From Bog-532 sp963732345 (GTDB taxonomy: Bacteria > Actinomycetota > Actinomycetes > Streptosporangiales > Streptosporangiaceae), in contig CAVSZI010000003.1 of the NCBI GenBank assembly GCA_963732345.1, positions 1-64,000 on the forward strand: a DNA stretch of 64,000 bases, read 5' to 3'. Shown piece after piece: positions 20,938 through 29,827 of this stretch (position 1 is its first letter; every line of letters starts with the position of its first letter). Below the pieces are notes generated by a model, which had not been told where the DNA came from, ran no database searches, and saw nothing but the letters and a program-made list of their open reading frames with translations. The translations under genes and the position numbers were made by a program.

Positions 20938-21995
20938 TCACTCGCGGGTCAGTTCGGCCGGTCCGCGGCCTGAGCGGCGGGACAGGACCCAGAAGCCGGC
21001 GAGCGCGGCGATTCCCAGCGCGGCGATCAGCAGCGTGCTCCAGATCGCGCCCTGCGGCAACTCGAGCTTGTAGAACGTGCGCACGGCGCGCACGGGGAAC
21101 AGCAGGACGAAGGCGGCGAGCGCGGCGACCAGCAGCGCGATCCGGCGCCAGGTCAGCGGCATCGCCAGCAGGGCGAGCACGCACAGGCTGAGGATGAGCG
21201 TGACCAGGGTCGCGGCCGTGCGCTGCTGCGTCAGGGGCAGACCGCGCGCATCGGCGAGGGCATACGCCGAGAACGTCGCGGCCGCGACGATGAGCCCGGC
21301 CGGAATGGCGAACCGCAGCACCCGCTCGACGAACCCGGGCACGTAGCGGCGGCGGTTGGGAGAGAGCGCGAGGAAGAACGCGGGGACGCCAATGGCCAGG
21401 GAGTCGATGACGGTGAGCTGGCGGGGCAGGAACGGGTACGGCAGGAGGGCGACACCGGCGGCGATGGCCAGGAGCGTCGCCCACACCGTCTTGGTGATGA
21501 ACAGGTTGGCGACGCGTTCGATGTTCGCCGTCACCCGCCTGCCTTCGGCCACCACGCCGGGCAGCGTGGCGAACCGGTTGTCGAGCAGCACCAGTTCGGC
21601 GACCGCCTTGGTCGCGGGCGCCCCGGAGCCCATAGCAACGCCGATGTCGGCGAGCTTGAGCGCCAGCACGTCGTTGACCCCGTCGCCGGTCATCGCCACC
21701 GTGTGCCCGCGCGCCTGCAGGGCCTTGACCATGGCTTCTTTCTGGTGCGGGCTTACCCGGCCGATGACGGAGCGTTCCTCGAGCAGGGCGCCGAGCGCGT
21801 CAGGATCCTCCGGCAGGTCCCGGGCGTCGAGGGGTTCGCCGGCAGCGGGCACGCCCGCGCGCGCCGCGACGGCGCTGACGGTGTGCGGGCTGTCCCCGGA
21901 GATCACCTTGAGCGCCACGCACCGCCACCGGCGGGAGCGCCCAGGTGACGTAGCGCAGGATCTGGTTGATGCCCGCGACCAGCTCCGACCGCACC
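20938..21995 (-). pseudogene. ctpE: CtpE-like P-type ATPase with internal deletion
   Basis: The C-terminal half is well preserved: KVISGDSPHTVSAVA, VIGRVSPHQKEAMVKAL, TGDGVNDVLALKLADIGVAM, then six TM helices and a basic tail ending at 20938. Upstream, in another frame, is RSELVAGINQILRYVTWALPP, the segment at the end of TM2/actuator in CtpE-type pumps. The two parts are directly joined at about 21915. TM3-TM4, the DKTGT phosphorylation site and the nucleotide-binding domain are therefore missing. The gene cannot code for a pump. Its 5' end is in turn fused to an SRPBCC-type gene start. Confidence 0.8.
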
Positions 21996-22235
21996 ACGGT
22001 GAACCGCGCGGCGCCGGGCCCATCGGCGCGATCCACGGCCAGACCGCCGACGGCGGAGCCGGCGACCGTGATCGCCTGGGTCGCGACCGCGTCGCATCGT
22101 CGAGCAGTTCCTCGCCGGCAGCCGGGCGTGGACCTCCGCCTCGTTCGCACCCCAGTTCAGCAGGCGCTCGCGGACGAGCCAGCGGTACAGCACGATGCCG
22201 AGTGCGACCACCGCGGCGGCTCTGGCGGCTCTCAT
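21996..22235 (-). pseudogene. SRPBCC-type protein, N-terminal fragment
   Basis: ATG 22235 starts MRAARAAAVVALGIVLYRW (one TM helix), then NWGANEAEVHARLPG. With frame changes it continues to APPSAVWPWIA and MGPAPRG. This order is typical of membrane-anchored SRPBCC/polyketide-cyclase-like proteins (TM, WGAxxxE, LPGDELL, PxxVWPWL.QMG). It is frameshifted at least twice and then merges with the CtpE-like remnant. Its start overlaps the stop of the gene at 22232-22855 by four bases, so both were probably one operon. Confidence 0.5.
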
Positions 22236-22855
22236 CCTGCCTGCTCCTGGGTCGCGGTCTGGGACCGTTCGGCGGTCTCCCGGGCCATCTCCAGCAACGC
22301 GTGGACCAGGATGTGCGCGCCGGACCCGACCCCGAAGGTCCAGTAGCGGCGGAACCAGCGGCGGGCGTGCTCGTCGGTGGCCGAGGTGCGCATCAGCCCG
22401 GCCAGCAGGCTGCGCCCGTCTGCCAGCGGGCGGACGCTGAGCGCGTAGACCGTCTTGGCGTAGCCCGGCTCACCGAAGTCGCGGAAGCGCTCGGCGGGCA
22501 CGTGCGCGTATTCGATGACGGGCCGCCAGAACTTGCCCACCAGGCCCAGCGCGAGTTCCTCGCCCGGCCGCTCGCCGAGCAGCACCCAGCCGCCCTGATC
22601 GGGCGGGAGCTGAGTGATCTCACGCAGCCGCAGCGTGGCCGGCGCGTGCGGCGGCCGCTCGCCGTGCAGCAGATGGCTCACCAGCTCGGGGAGCACCCGC
22701 AGGGCGCCGAGCAGCCCGGCCAGCGGGGTGCGCTTGCCGACCTCGATCAGGTCGGCGCCGAGCAGCGCCGCCCACACCGCCGACGGGTCGGCAGCGACCA
22801 CGGTGGCGACCTCATCCGAGACGTCGTAGACCGGCAGGAACTCCTCAGCCAACAT
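22232..22855 (-). CDS. SRPBCC-superfamily-like protein
   Basis: The ATG at 22855 follows AAGGAGGGA at good spacing, giving MLAEEFLPVYDVSDEVATVV and a 207-residue protein. The opening DPSAVWAALLGADLIEV, the central EITQLPPDQGGWVLLGERPGEELALGLVG and the later FGEPGYAKTVYALSV fit START/SRPBCC-type or DUF2867-like ligand-binding folds that bind hydrophobic molecules. No signal peptide or TM is seen. It is intact, unlike its downstream partner at 21996-22235, whose start overlaps its stop. The ligand is unknown. The longer frame to 22951 lacks a ribosome site. Confidence 0.65.
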   Translation of the reverse strand: MLAEEFLPVYDVSDEVATVVAADPSAVWAALLGADLIEVGKRTPLAGLLGALRVLPELVSHLLHGERPPHAPATLRLREITQLPPDQGGWVLLGERPGEELALGLVGKFWRPVIEYAHVPAERFRDFGEPGYAKTVYALSVRPLADGRSLLAGLMRTSATDEHARRWFRRYWTFGVGSGAHILVHALLEMARETAERSQTATQEQAG

Positions 22856-23086
22856 CACTCGATCCCTCCTTGCCGATCGCGCCGCCGATCTACGGCATCT
22901 CTGCTCTCCCCTCGACGAGACCTTCCGTCGGCGCCTCGTTGCCCACCGCAATTCATTGGTGTCCCGTTCGGAGCCGGCTGCCAGGGGCGAACGTCGCCTG
23001 GCCTCGGGTCCTCGGTCCCGTGGCAGCTCTGTGTCTGACCGTTGCGAAGCGGCAAGTCGCCAGGCGCCTCTGGGGGCGGGTGGTGC
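22856..23086. other. Intergenic, no gene
   Basis: Upstream region of the SRPBCC-like gene and downstream end of the WS/DGAT remnant. Contains the ribosome site for 22855 and no recognised coding. Confidence 0.35.
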
Positions 23087-24144
23087 TCACCGTCGAACCG
23101 CCGGATGTTGGATGATCAGGTCGAATTCGGTGCGCAGGGCATCGCTCAGGGTGCCGAGCTCGAGGAAGTGATCTGGGTCGGCGACCGCGGTCATGGTGAG
23201 CGTGCCCGCGTAGGACAGCACCTCGAAATACACGGGGATGTTCCCGCCCGGGCCCACGCCGGCCGGGATGGCCGAGATGATCCGGCATCCGCCGAAGGTG
23301 ACCGGTCCGGCAGGGCCGCGCACGTGCGGGACCAGGGTGTGGAACCGGTGCTGGTTGTTCATGTACCAGCGGAAGCCGCCGGCCGCCGCCAGGGGCCGGA
23401 ACAGCCACCCCAGCAGGGCGATCGGCGGTGGCCCGGTCGCGGCCTGCTTGTGCGCGCGGACCTGGGCAGCGACCTGCCGCAGCCGGTCCGGCACGCGACC
23501 GGTGGCCGGGACCGCCACCAGCATGGGGCTGACCATGTTGCCCAGCGGCGGCCCGTCGTCCGGGCGGCGGCCGGATACAGGCACGGTGACCACGAGCGTG
23601 CCGACGGATTCCCCCCGCCTGCGCAGCACCTGGTGCAGGGCGCCCGCCACCGCGACCAGGACGGCGTCGTTGGTTGTCGCGCCGTGCCGGTGCACGGCCG
23701 TGCGTACGGCGGCGAGGTCCGCACGGACCACCGCCAGCTGCCGACGCGGCCCGGTCGGCTGGTTCAGGGAGCAGCGCGCAGCCCGTGGCGGCCGGAGACC
23801 TCCACCCGCGCCCATGGACTCGCCCAGCAGATGCCAGGATTGCGCTGTGTGGCGCAGCGCCCGCAGGCTGGACGCGAACGCCTCGCGGGGGTGGGCGCGG
23901 GCCGGGGGAACCACACCTCGGGCGTGCGAGCTGCTCCATCGATCAGCTGGGCTAGCACCGCGAGCCCGCCGACCCCGTCGGCGAGTTCGCCGCCCTCATC
24001 GAGCATCGGGATGACGCCGAACTCCTCGCGCACCTCGCCGGAATCCATCGCCAGGAACGCCCGGTCCGATGGGCTCGCGCGCTCGATCACCGGTCGGCGC
24101 TGCGACACGAACTCCCCAGCCCCGGCGGTCATGACGTCAGCCAA
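23087..24144 (-). pseudogene. Wax ester synthase/diacylglycerol acyltransferase, catalytic motif deleted
   Basis: The protein begins near 24144 or 24132 with ERASPSDRAFLAMDSGEV, the WS/DGAT N-terminal signature. It then passes from MLDEGGEL straight to ADGVGGLAVLAQLIDGA. In intact enzymes about 90-100 residues and the HHxxxDG motif stand here; only the DG end is left, so the catalytic histidines are gone. A frame change near 23915 follows. The C-terminal domain is well preserved: NDAVLVAVAGALHQVLRRRG, PLGNMVSPMLVAVP and GPAGPVTFGGCRI. Intact enzymes make triacylglycerol or wax esters for storage. This copy should be inactive even if the frameshift were a sequencing error. Confidence 0.85.
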
Positions 24145-24393
24145 CGAGCGCTGAGCCGGGGCGGCCAGAGCCCAAGGTCACCTCGTGTTCGCATCACGGC
24201 CTGGGCGGCAGCGTGCGCATCGGGATGCACCACGCCGGCCCAGCGGTGAGCGGCTAGACTCCGGGTGTCACGCCGCTGGTCACCTGCGGTGACTGGTGCG
24301 GCCTCCGGCTCGCGACTCACGACCCCGGCGTGCGTTCACCGTGATAGCGGCGCTGGGCCAGTCACACAGCCGGTGGAGGGAGCCCCCCTCGCG

Positions 24394-24519
24394 CTCGATC
24401 TCGACCAGCTTGTGGCGTGCGGCCGCGCCCGAGACCATCGCCACCTGCGACGGCGCGACGCCGACCCACCGCGCCACGGCGCAGACCACGGCTGCGTTGG
24501 CCCGCCCACCGAGCGGGCG
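24394..24519 (-). pseudogene. DUF167 (YggU) family fragment
   Basis: The minus strand encodes RPLGGRANAAVVCAVARW, GVAPSQVAMVSGAAARHK and LVEIE, the conserved core of DUF167 proteins (usual form DGKANxxLxxxLAxxLxVxxxxVxLxxGxxSRxKxVxI). The N-terminal strand pair is missing because the sequence joins the rhodanese gene on the other strand at about 24520-24528. Confidence 0.6.
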
Positions 24520-24527
24520 GCCGCGGC

Positions 24528-24836
24528 TACCTCGGTGACGTGGCCGCACTGCAGCCGGTCAGCCGGGAAGAGCTGGCCCGCCGTATCCAGGCCGGCGGCA
24601 TTCTCGTTCTGGACGTGCGGCCGGCCGCCGAATACGCCGCCGGGCACATCAGCGGCGCCGTGGGCATCCCGCACGATGAGCTTTCCGCGCGCCTGAGCGA
24701 ACTGCCGGGCAGCACCGAGATCGTCGCCTACTGCCGCGGCCGGTACTGCGTGATGGCGCCGGAAGCCGTGCGTATCCTCCGCCACCACGGCTACGACGCC
24801 CGGCCGCTGCAGGACGGCCTGCCGGAATGGCGGTGA
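24528..24836 (+). pseudogene. Rhodanese domain, 5'-truncated ArsR-rhodanese gene
   Basis: From YLGDVAALQPVSREELA onward this is a complete rhodanese domain with LDVRPAAEYAAGHISGAVGIP, the active-site loop AYCRGRYCVMAPEA (catalytic Cys) and LQDGLPEWR at the end. Relatives carry an N-terminal ArsR-type winged helix that ends in the same YLGD linker. Here that helix is replaced by antisense DUF167 sequence, so the start codon and DNA-binding domain are lost. The domain itself could still fold if translated from an upstream start (frame open from 24417). Intact versions are sulfur-transferase regulators. Confidence 0.7.
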
Positions 24837-24903
24837 GCCGGCCTGCCCGTCACCACCATGGCCGCCACCTTGCCGGCCAGCGGCGCAATCAGATAGTCCA
24901 CGC

Positions 24904-24999
24904 ATGCGGCTGTACCTGTCATCGTTCCGGCTTGGGCACCACCCCGAGCTTCTGGCCACGCTCGCCGGTGAGGGAGCTCGCATCGCCGTCATCGCGGAC
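24904..24999 (+). pseudogene. Peptidase E-like (S51) N-terminal fragment
   Basis: MRLYLSSFRLGHHPELLATL followed by GEGARIAVIAD is the typical start of peptidase E/class I amidotransferase-like proteins. Only about 32 residues remain before the sequence merges with the 3' part of the gene on the opposite strand. Confidence 0.55.
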
Positions 25000-25537
25000 C
25001 GTCCACACCAGTGCCCGGGTACCGGTTCCGGTGGCCTGCGCGGTCCAGATCCCGGCCGTGGCGGGCGGCCCGGGGACGGGCGGTGCCCAGGTGGGCGCTC
25101 ATGGTGGCCCGGCTGCCCAGCGAGGTAACAGACGTATAGGCCACACCGGACAGGTAGCTTTTGGCCGCCGGAGCGGGTGCTATGGCCGCGAAGACGGGTT
25201 TTCCCGGATCGGTGGCCGTCACCCGGATCCGCACCGGCCCGGCGAAAGACGCGAGCCAGCCCTGCCATCCGTGCAGCGCCACCGTCTCGCTGGCCAGCGC
25301 GTGGCCGCTGGCCGAATAGGTGGCGGTCACTGAGGTCAGGTAGCCGTCCTGACGCTGACTGTGGTCAGCCCACAGCGCGGTTGCGCCGGCGGCCAGCAGG
25401 CCAAGCGAGAGCAGCGCAAGGATCGATCCGGCCAGCATGGCAATGATCCGGGCTGGCGTCCAGCAGGCCGCTCCCGCGGGGTGATCATGCCGCGGTGGGA
25501 CGGCACCAGATTTCACCCGCTGCGGGGAGGCAGCCAT
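24989..25537 (-). pseudogene. Actinomycete membrane protein of unknown function, C-terminus lost
   Basis: From ATG 25537 the protein has a cytoplasmic basic stretch, one TM helix (RIIAMLAGSILALLSLGLL) and an exported domain with SVTATYSASGHALASETVAL, GPVRIRVTATDPGKPVF and KSYLSGVAYTSVT. This architecture is a recurring, uncharacterised actinomycete family. A frame change in a G/C run near 25085 moves the ending ATAGIWTAQATGTGTRALVW into another frame. The last residues are replaced by antisense peptidase E sequence. The longer frame to 25618 is less likely. Confidence 0.55.
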
Positions 25538-25618
25538 CGTGATTGCCCTTCGTCCGGGTCTCGGGCCTACTGTCACGGTGCGCGGCAGGACCGGTGGCGG
25601 CCGGGCCGAACGTCCCAT

Positions 25619-26120
25619 CGGCCGATCCGTAAGTCATTGATCCTGCCGCGCCGCATGTATCCGGCGATCCCGGTCAGGCCTGCAGGGCGGCATGGCATCG
25701 GCCATTCCGGCCGTGGTTAGGCGTGCCGGCAAGCTGCCAGGTTCGTGCGAGCAGGATCTCGGCAATGCCCAAGCATGCAATGAGGGGCTGGAGGAAGAAG
25801 TAACGCTGCGGGGACCAGCAGCTGCACAGCGATCCATACCACGAGAAACAGGCCCGCCCGTACCCCGCGTGGCCGGGACAGGCCGTCAGAGCAGATGGTC
25901 CTGCCAGACCACGGCCGATAGGCCCGTGGCGGACACCGGCAGGCAAGAAGGGAGCCGCACGAACTGATTCCGCAGCGCGGCACCGGAAGCCTGACCGTCA
26001 CACTCGCGCTGCCGGTCATCGGCCCCCCGGCCGCACGCTGCGGCAAGACTCGCCGTGCGGAATGAAAGGACGCCGGACGCCGGACGCCGGAAATCGGGGA
26101 CATTTCCATCGCCCTCGGGC
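25619..26120. other. Gene-free stretch with possible membrane-protein debris
   Basis: No gene is supported over about 500 bases. Minus-strand text such as GLFLVVWIAVQLLVPAALLL near 25830-25890 looks like a TM helix of a lost membrane protein, but no frame stays open. Confidence 0.35.
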
Positions 26121-27173
26121 TCAGATGATGGACAGGTCGAGGTAGAGGTTCGAGAGCAATCCTTCGGGTGGCCCGGGACCGCCCGTCCGGGTGAGCGCGT
26201 AGAGCGACGAGCTGAACCGCTGCCGCAGCCAGCCACGGAGTGCCGGCGCCCAGTCCTCGCCGGCGGCCGCGCCCAGATGCATCAGGTGGAAGCCCCGGCT
26301 GAGGTGGTCGTTGTTCACGGCGCTGAGCAGCGCGCGAAGGACGCGGGGGTCGCCGCCCCTGACCGCCCGGTTGGTGATCGGCAGCGACCGGAACGCCTCG
26401 CCGGGCTCCGGCAGCGGCGCCCCCTCCCGGAGGACCGTCCGCGCGGCCGCATGGACGCCCCTGGCGATGGTGGCTGCCGCCGAGTACGAGACGACCCGCG
26501 TCGCGTGGAAGGCGCCCGTGTCCCAGGCGCCGAGGACGCCGACGATCTCCTCGTCGCGTCGCGCCAGGTAGGTGCGCTCCCACCCGAGGCCCGGACGCCG
26601 GATCGAGTTCTGCAGCGCCTGGGGTGACGTCTCGGGGGCGAAGAGCCGGCCACGCCACATGACGGTCTCATAGCCGGACCACGTGAGGTACGCCGGAACG
26701 CACTGGTCGGACCTCACGGATCCCAGGAGGATCAGCTGCGTTAGGTAGTTCTCCTGCGCCGGGGTGCGGGTCAGGTCGTTGCGGAACTGCCGGTAGAACT
26801 GGACCCCGAGCGGCTCGTCCTGACTGGTCCGGTACTGCAGCGACCTCGGGTCCATGCCGCGGCTGGCGTAGACCTTGCGGTTGAAGGCCACCCGCAGCAG
26901 CAGGCGGATCGCTCGCAGGTCCAGCCTCGAGTCGAAGTACGCCTGCTGCTCGGCCAGGGTGCGGCACTCGAAGATTCCTCTGACGCGCCTGGGGCCCAGC
27001 AGCGGGATGGCATGCCGGGTGATCCTGAAGAGGTACTGCTCGAAGCGCCCCGCCCAGATCGCGCCGGGCCCCACCTCCGCTCGGTGTGCCCGCCAGAAGG
27101 TCTGGGAGCCGGGGGAAGGTGGTCGAGGACGCTCATCCTCCTGCGAGAGCCCGAAGTTGTACAGGTGCGACAT
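26121..27173 (-). CDS. BtaA/DUF3419-like domain fused to GNAT-like domain, SAM core missing
   Basis: ATG 27173 gives a 350-residue protein. Residues 1-13 (SHLYNFGLSQEDER) match the start of DUF3419/BtaA, the SAM-dependent aminocarboxypropyl transferase for betaine lipids. The next residues (SQTFWRAHRAEVGPGAIWAG) match the second half of that domain, so the SAM-binding Rossmann core of about 150 residues is absent. The DUF3419 C-terminal half continues to about residue 195 (QLILLGSVRSDQCVPAYL). From LARRDEEIVGVLGAWD onward it resembles an N-acetyltransferase-like fold. The frame is open throughout, so a protein may be made, but SAM chemistry is unlikely. The upstream frame extension to 27641 is antisense of an IS fragment. 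Confidence 0.55.
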   Translation of the reverse strand: MSHLYNFGLSQEDERPRPPSPGSQTFWRAHRAEVGPGAIWAGRFEQYLFRITRHAIPLLGPRRVRGIFECRTLAEQQAYFDSRLDLRAIRLLLRVAFNRKVYASRGMDPRSLQYRTSQDEPLGVQFYRQFRNDLTRTPAQENYLTQLILLGSVRSDQCVPAYLTWSGYETVMWRGRLFAPETSPQALQNSIRRPGLGWERTYLARRDEEIVGVLGAWDTGAFHATRVVSYSAAATIARGVHAAARTVLREGAPLPEPGEAFRSLPITNRAVRGGDPRVLRALLSAVNNDHLSRGFHLMHLGAAAGEDWAPALRGWLRQRFSSSLYALTRTGGPGPPEGLLSNLYLDLSII

Positions 27174-27205
27174 CACTCCACCCACCCCCACTCGGGGTGA
27201 CCCCG

Positions 27206-27745
27206 GATGACAAGAATCCCGCCAGTGGAGCAGGCCGGGAGGGGCTGGGCCGGTCTCGCGGCGGGCTTTCCACCAAGATCCACTTGGGGCGGGCCGGCGC
27301 CCGCTGGCCCGGATCACCACGCAGGGCCAGCGCGGGGACTGCCCGCAGTTCATCCCGCTGATGGGCCGGCTCCACATCGCCCGGCGAGGCCAGGGCCGTC
27401 CTCGCACCCGGCCCGGCGCGGCGCTCGCGGATAAGGCGTACTCCTCCGCGGCCAACCGCGCCTGCCTGCGCAAGCGCGGCATCAACGCGGTCATCCCGGT
27501 CAAGGAAGACCAGAAAGCCCACCGCCGCCGCGGCGGCCGCTCCGGCGGCCGCCCGCCCGCCTTCGACCGCACCCAGTACAAGGACCGCAACAGCGCCGAG
27601 CGGTGCTTTACCAAGCTCAAGCAACACCCGGCCATGGCCACCCGCTACGACAAGCGGGAACGCATCTACCAAAGACACCATCGACGTCGCGTCAATCAGG
27701 AGCTGGCTCCGAGACCCGGTCCCAGGATCCACGGGACAGGCCCCA
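27206..27745 (+). pseudogene. IS5-family (IS427-like) transposase, 5'-truncated
   Basis: Reading across frames gives GREGLGRSRGGLSTKIHL, GQRGDCPQFIPLM, LADKAYSSAANRACLRKRG, FDRTQYKDRNSAERCFTKLK and TRYDKRERIYQ, the second half of IS427-group IS5 transposases. The Asp of LADKAY and the Glu of SAERCF are catalytic. The N-terminal half is absent, and frame changes occur near 27300 and 27670. It abuts the start of the BtaA-like gene. Confidence 0.75.
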
Positions 27746-27751
27746 GGGCCG

Positions 27752-27790
27752 GCGAGCCGGGCCTAGCTCGGCTAGAACCGGGCCCGGTCC
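27752..27790. terminator. Possible terminator-like inverted repeat
   Basis: CCGGGCC near 27755 can pair with GGGCCCGG near 27780 around a CTAG-containing loop (TAGCTCGGCTAG). No T-run follows. It separates the IS5 remnant from the HtrA gene. Confidence 0.3.
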
Positions 27791-27898
27791 GGTGCGGCAG
27801 CATATAGGGACCCGTGTGCTCATCCTCCCGGGGTGATGCCATGGCCTGGCCGGCTGGGCGACGGTGAGCAGAGCCGATGCCTTGGGGAGTGGTCAGAC

Positions 27899-29020
27899 AT
27901 GGCGCGATGGCCTGAACATGAGTGCGCCCGGCTGCTGAGCCGGCGACGCGGCCGGCCCGCCCATGGAATCTGGGCCGGGGCCGCGGCGGGGACGCTGGCG
28001 CTCGCCGTGATGGCGGCGTGCGCGGCATGCACCGGCGGGTCCACGGCGGCGCCGGGGGCGAGCGCGACACCGGCCGCGTCGGCTGGCGGCAGCGTCGCGC
28101 TGCAGCAGGCCTACGTCAACGTGATCGGCCGGGTGCGGCCCTCGGTCGTGGAGATCACCACGGCGTCCGGCCTCGGCTCCGGCGTGGTCTACGACACGGC
28201 CGGTCACATCGTGACGAATGCGCATGTCGTCGGCACCGCCACCTCCTTCCAGGTCGTCCTGGCCGGCTCGGTGACACCACTGGCCGCCCGGCTCACGGGC
28301 AGCTATCCACCGGACGATCTGGCGGTCATCCAGGTCACCGGGGCCGCGCATCTCGTGCCAGCGCACTTCGCTGACTCTTCGAAGCTGCAGGTGGGTGACA
28401 TCGTGCTTGCCATGGGCAACCCCCTGGGCCTGGCCAGCAGCGCGACCGACGGGATCATCTCCGCGGTCGGGCGGACGGTGTCCGAGCCGGCGGAAGGCGG
28501 GTCGCCGGGTGCGACGCTCCCGGATGTGATCCAGACGTCGGCGGCGATCAACCCGGGCAACAGCGGCGGGGCGCTCGCCGACCTGGCCGGGCAGGTGGTG
28601 GGCATTCCCACGCTGGCGGCCACCGACCAGCAGCTTGGCGGTGCCGCTCCCGGGATCGGCTTCGCCATCCCCTCCAGCATTGTCACCGATATCGCCGGGC
28701 AGATCATCAGCACGGGCCACGTCACGAGCTCCCACCGCGCGGCCCTCGGTGTCCGCGTGCAGACGGTTACCGGGCCGGATAGCCAGCCCGCAGGCGCGGG
28801 TATCGCCGCGGTGACCCCGGGCGGCGCGGCGGCGAAGGCGGGCTTGCAGCCCGGGGACGTGATCACCGCGGTCAACGGAACGCCGGTCAGTGACACCGAG
28901 ACGCTGGCCGCCGCGCTCGCCGGGCTGCGCCCCGGCCAGCAGGTCCCGGTGAAAATCACCAAACCGGACGGCAGCACCGCCACCGTCACGGTGACCCTGG
29001 GCCAGCTGCCTGGCTCGTGA
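27899..29020 (+). CDS. HtrA/DegP-type serine protease lipoprotein
   Basis: A 373-residue exported protease that should degrade or refold damaged proteins outside the membrane. ATG 27899 is followed by a basic N-region, a hydrophobic stretch (AGAAAGTLALAVMAACAAC) with a lipobox-like MAAC/CAAC, and a Thr/Ala-rich linker. The trypsin-like domain has its complete triad: His109 (TNAHVVG), Asp140 (PDDLAVIQV) and Ser222 (NPGNSGGAL). One PDZ domain follows (about 285-365, with GAAAKAGLQPGDVITAVNGTPV). Lipid attachment is inferred from the Cys in the signal region. The frame is open to 27833 but that start would place the signal too far in. It stands alone, with debris on both sides, and is one of the clearly functional genes here. 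Confidence 0.92.
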   Translation: MARWPEHECARLLSRRRGRPAHGIWAGAAAGTLALAVMAACAACTGGSTAAPGASATPAASAGGSVALQQAYVNVIGRVRPSVVEITTASGLGSGVVYDTAGHIVTNAHVVGTATSFQVVLAGSVTPLAARLTGSYPPDDLAVIQVTGAAHLVPAHFADSSKLQVGDIVLAMGNPLGLASSATDGIISAVGRTVSEPAEGGSPGATLPDVIQTSAAINPGNSGGALADLAGQVVGIPTLAATDQQLGGAAPGIGFAIPSSIVTDIAGQIISTGHVTSSHRAALGVRVQTVTGPDSQPAGAGIAAVTPGGAAAKAGLQPGDVITAVNGTPVSDTETLAAALAGLRPGQQVPVKITKPDGSTATVTVTLGQLPGS

Positions 29021-29259
29021 CCGGCAGGCCATCCCGCTCAGGCCGGGCGAGCTCGGGGGTCGCCGGGGTGACCGCGGCTGACGGCGCGGCGCGCAGCTAC
29101 GTCTTGATGCGCAGGTCGCGGAAGTCAACTTTGAGGGGAAGCTGTGGACCTGCGGGCGAGGAAACCGGTGGCCCAGGGCGAGGTGGGTCTGGGATCTTGG
29201 TCTCTATGTGTCGCGCCCACAGCCCGTTCTGATGGTAGGAGGTCCGGACGGGGAGCGGC
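29021..29259. other. Intergenic with candidate DosR-like box
   Basis: No gene. GGGATCTTGGTCTC at 29191-29204 resembles the DosR/DevR palindrome GGGACYTTGGTCCC with two mismatches and lies 56 bases before the next start codon. Confidence 0.3.
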
Positions 29260-29517
29260 ATGGCCAGGGTTGAAGGCGAGATCGTCATCGGCCGGCCCGT
29301 AGATGTGGTGTTCGACTACGTCGCTGACCAGAGCAACGAGCCGCAGTACAACCCGCAGGTGGTGCGGGCGGAGAAGATCACCGCGGGGCCCGTCGGGAAG
29401 GGAACCCAGTTCCGCTCGGCTGTGGCGTCCAGGGGGCGGACAAGCCTGAAGACGCACCTGGAAGCAGCGCCATCAGCACCGGCGGGGCCAGCACCGGCAG
29501 GACCGGACGGGCGGTGA
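29260..29517 (+). pseudogene. SRPBCC/polyketide cyclase-like protein, truncated
   Basis: MARVEGEIVIGRPVDVVFDY followed by VADQSNEPQYNPQVVRAEKI and GKGTQFRSAVASRGR is the standard start of SRPBCC dehydrase/cyclase-type proteins. After about 65 residues similarity ends and the frame runs into an Ala/Pro-rich tail, stopping at 29517. Intact members have about 145-150 residues, so the ligand-binding fold is incomplete. It is preceded by a fair ribosome site. Confidence 0.6.
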
Positions 29518-29601
29518 GTGGCCCGGGTCAAGGCCTCTTTGACCGTCGATCGGTGGCCAGCGGACCAGGTTTCGTGAGACAGGCTGTAGCACGGAGGGTG
29601 C

Positions 29602-29627
29602 GACCCTCCCTTCGATGAGGGAAGGTC
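29602..29627. promoter_or_regulatory. Inverted repeat shared with 59502-59526
   Basis: GACC-C-TCCCTTCGATGAGGGA-A-GGTC forms a near-perfect hairpin or dyad. The core TCCCT(T)CGATGAGGG(A/G)AGGTC recurs 30 kb away. The dyad of about 20 bp resembles MerR-type operators, but a transcription terminator for the SRPBCC remnant is equally possible. Confidence 0.4.
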
Positions 29628-29827
29628 ACACGCCCGGGACCCTGTGGCCTTGGCGTCGGTGCGGGGGAGAGCCGGCCGCACTGTTGCATTGTGCGATCCC
29701 TGCGCAGCCCCAAACTATGATCCCGGTGCGGCGGCGCCCAGCGCTGGTCATCTGCTGCTGGTCGCTGATGGGGCAGACTGGTGGCCACCAGCGGCGGGCG
29801 TTTGGGGCGGCAGATGCGGAGACGGCC

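Noticed and set aside
23041..24154. 370-residue plus-strand frame opposite the WS/DGAT remnant
   Set aside because: Minus strand has the WS/DGAT signatures; this frame is a shadow.
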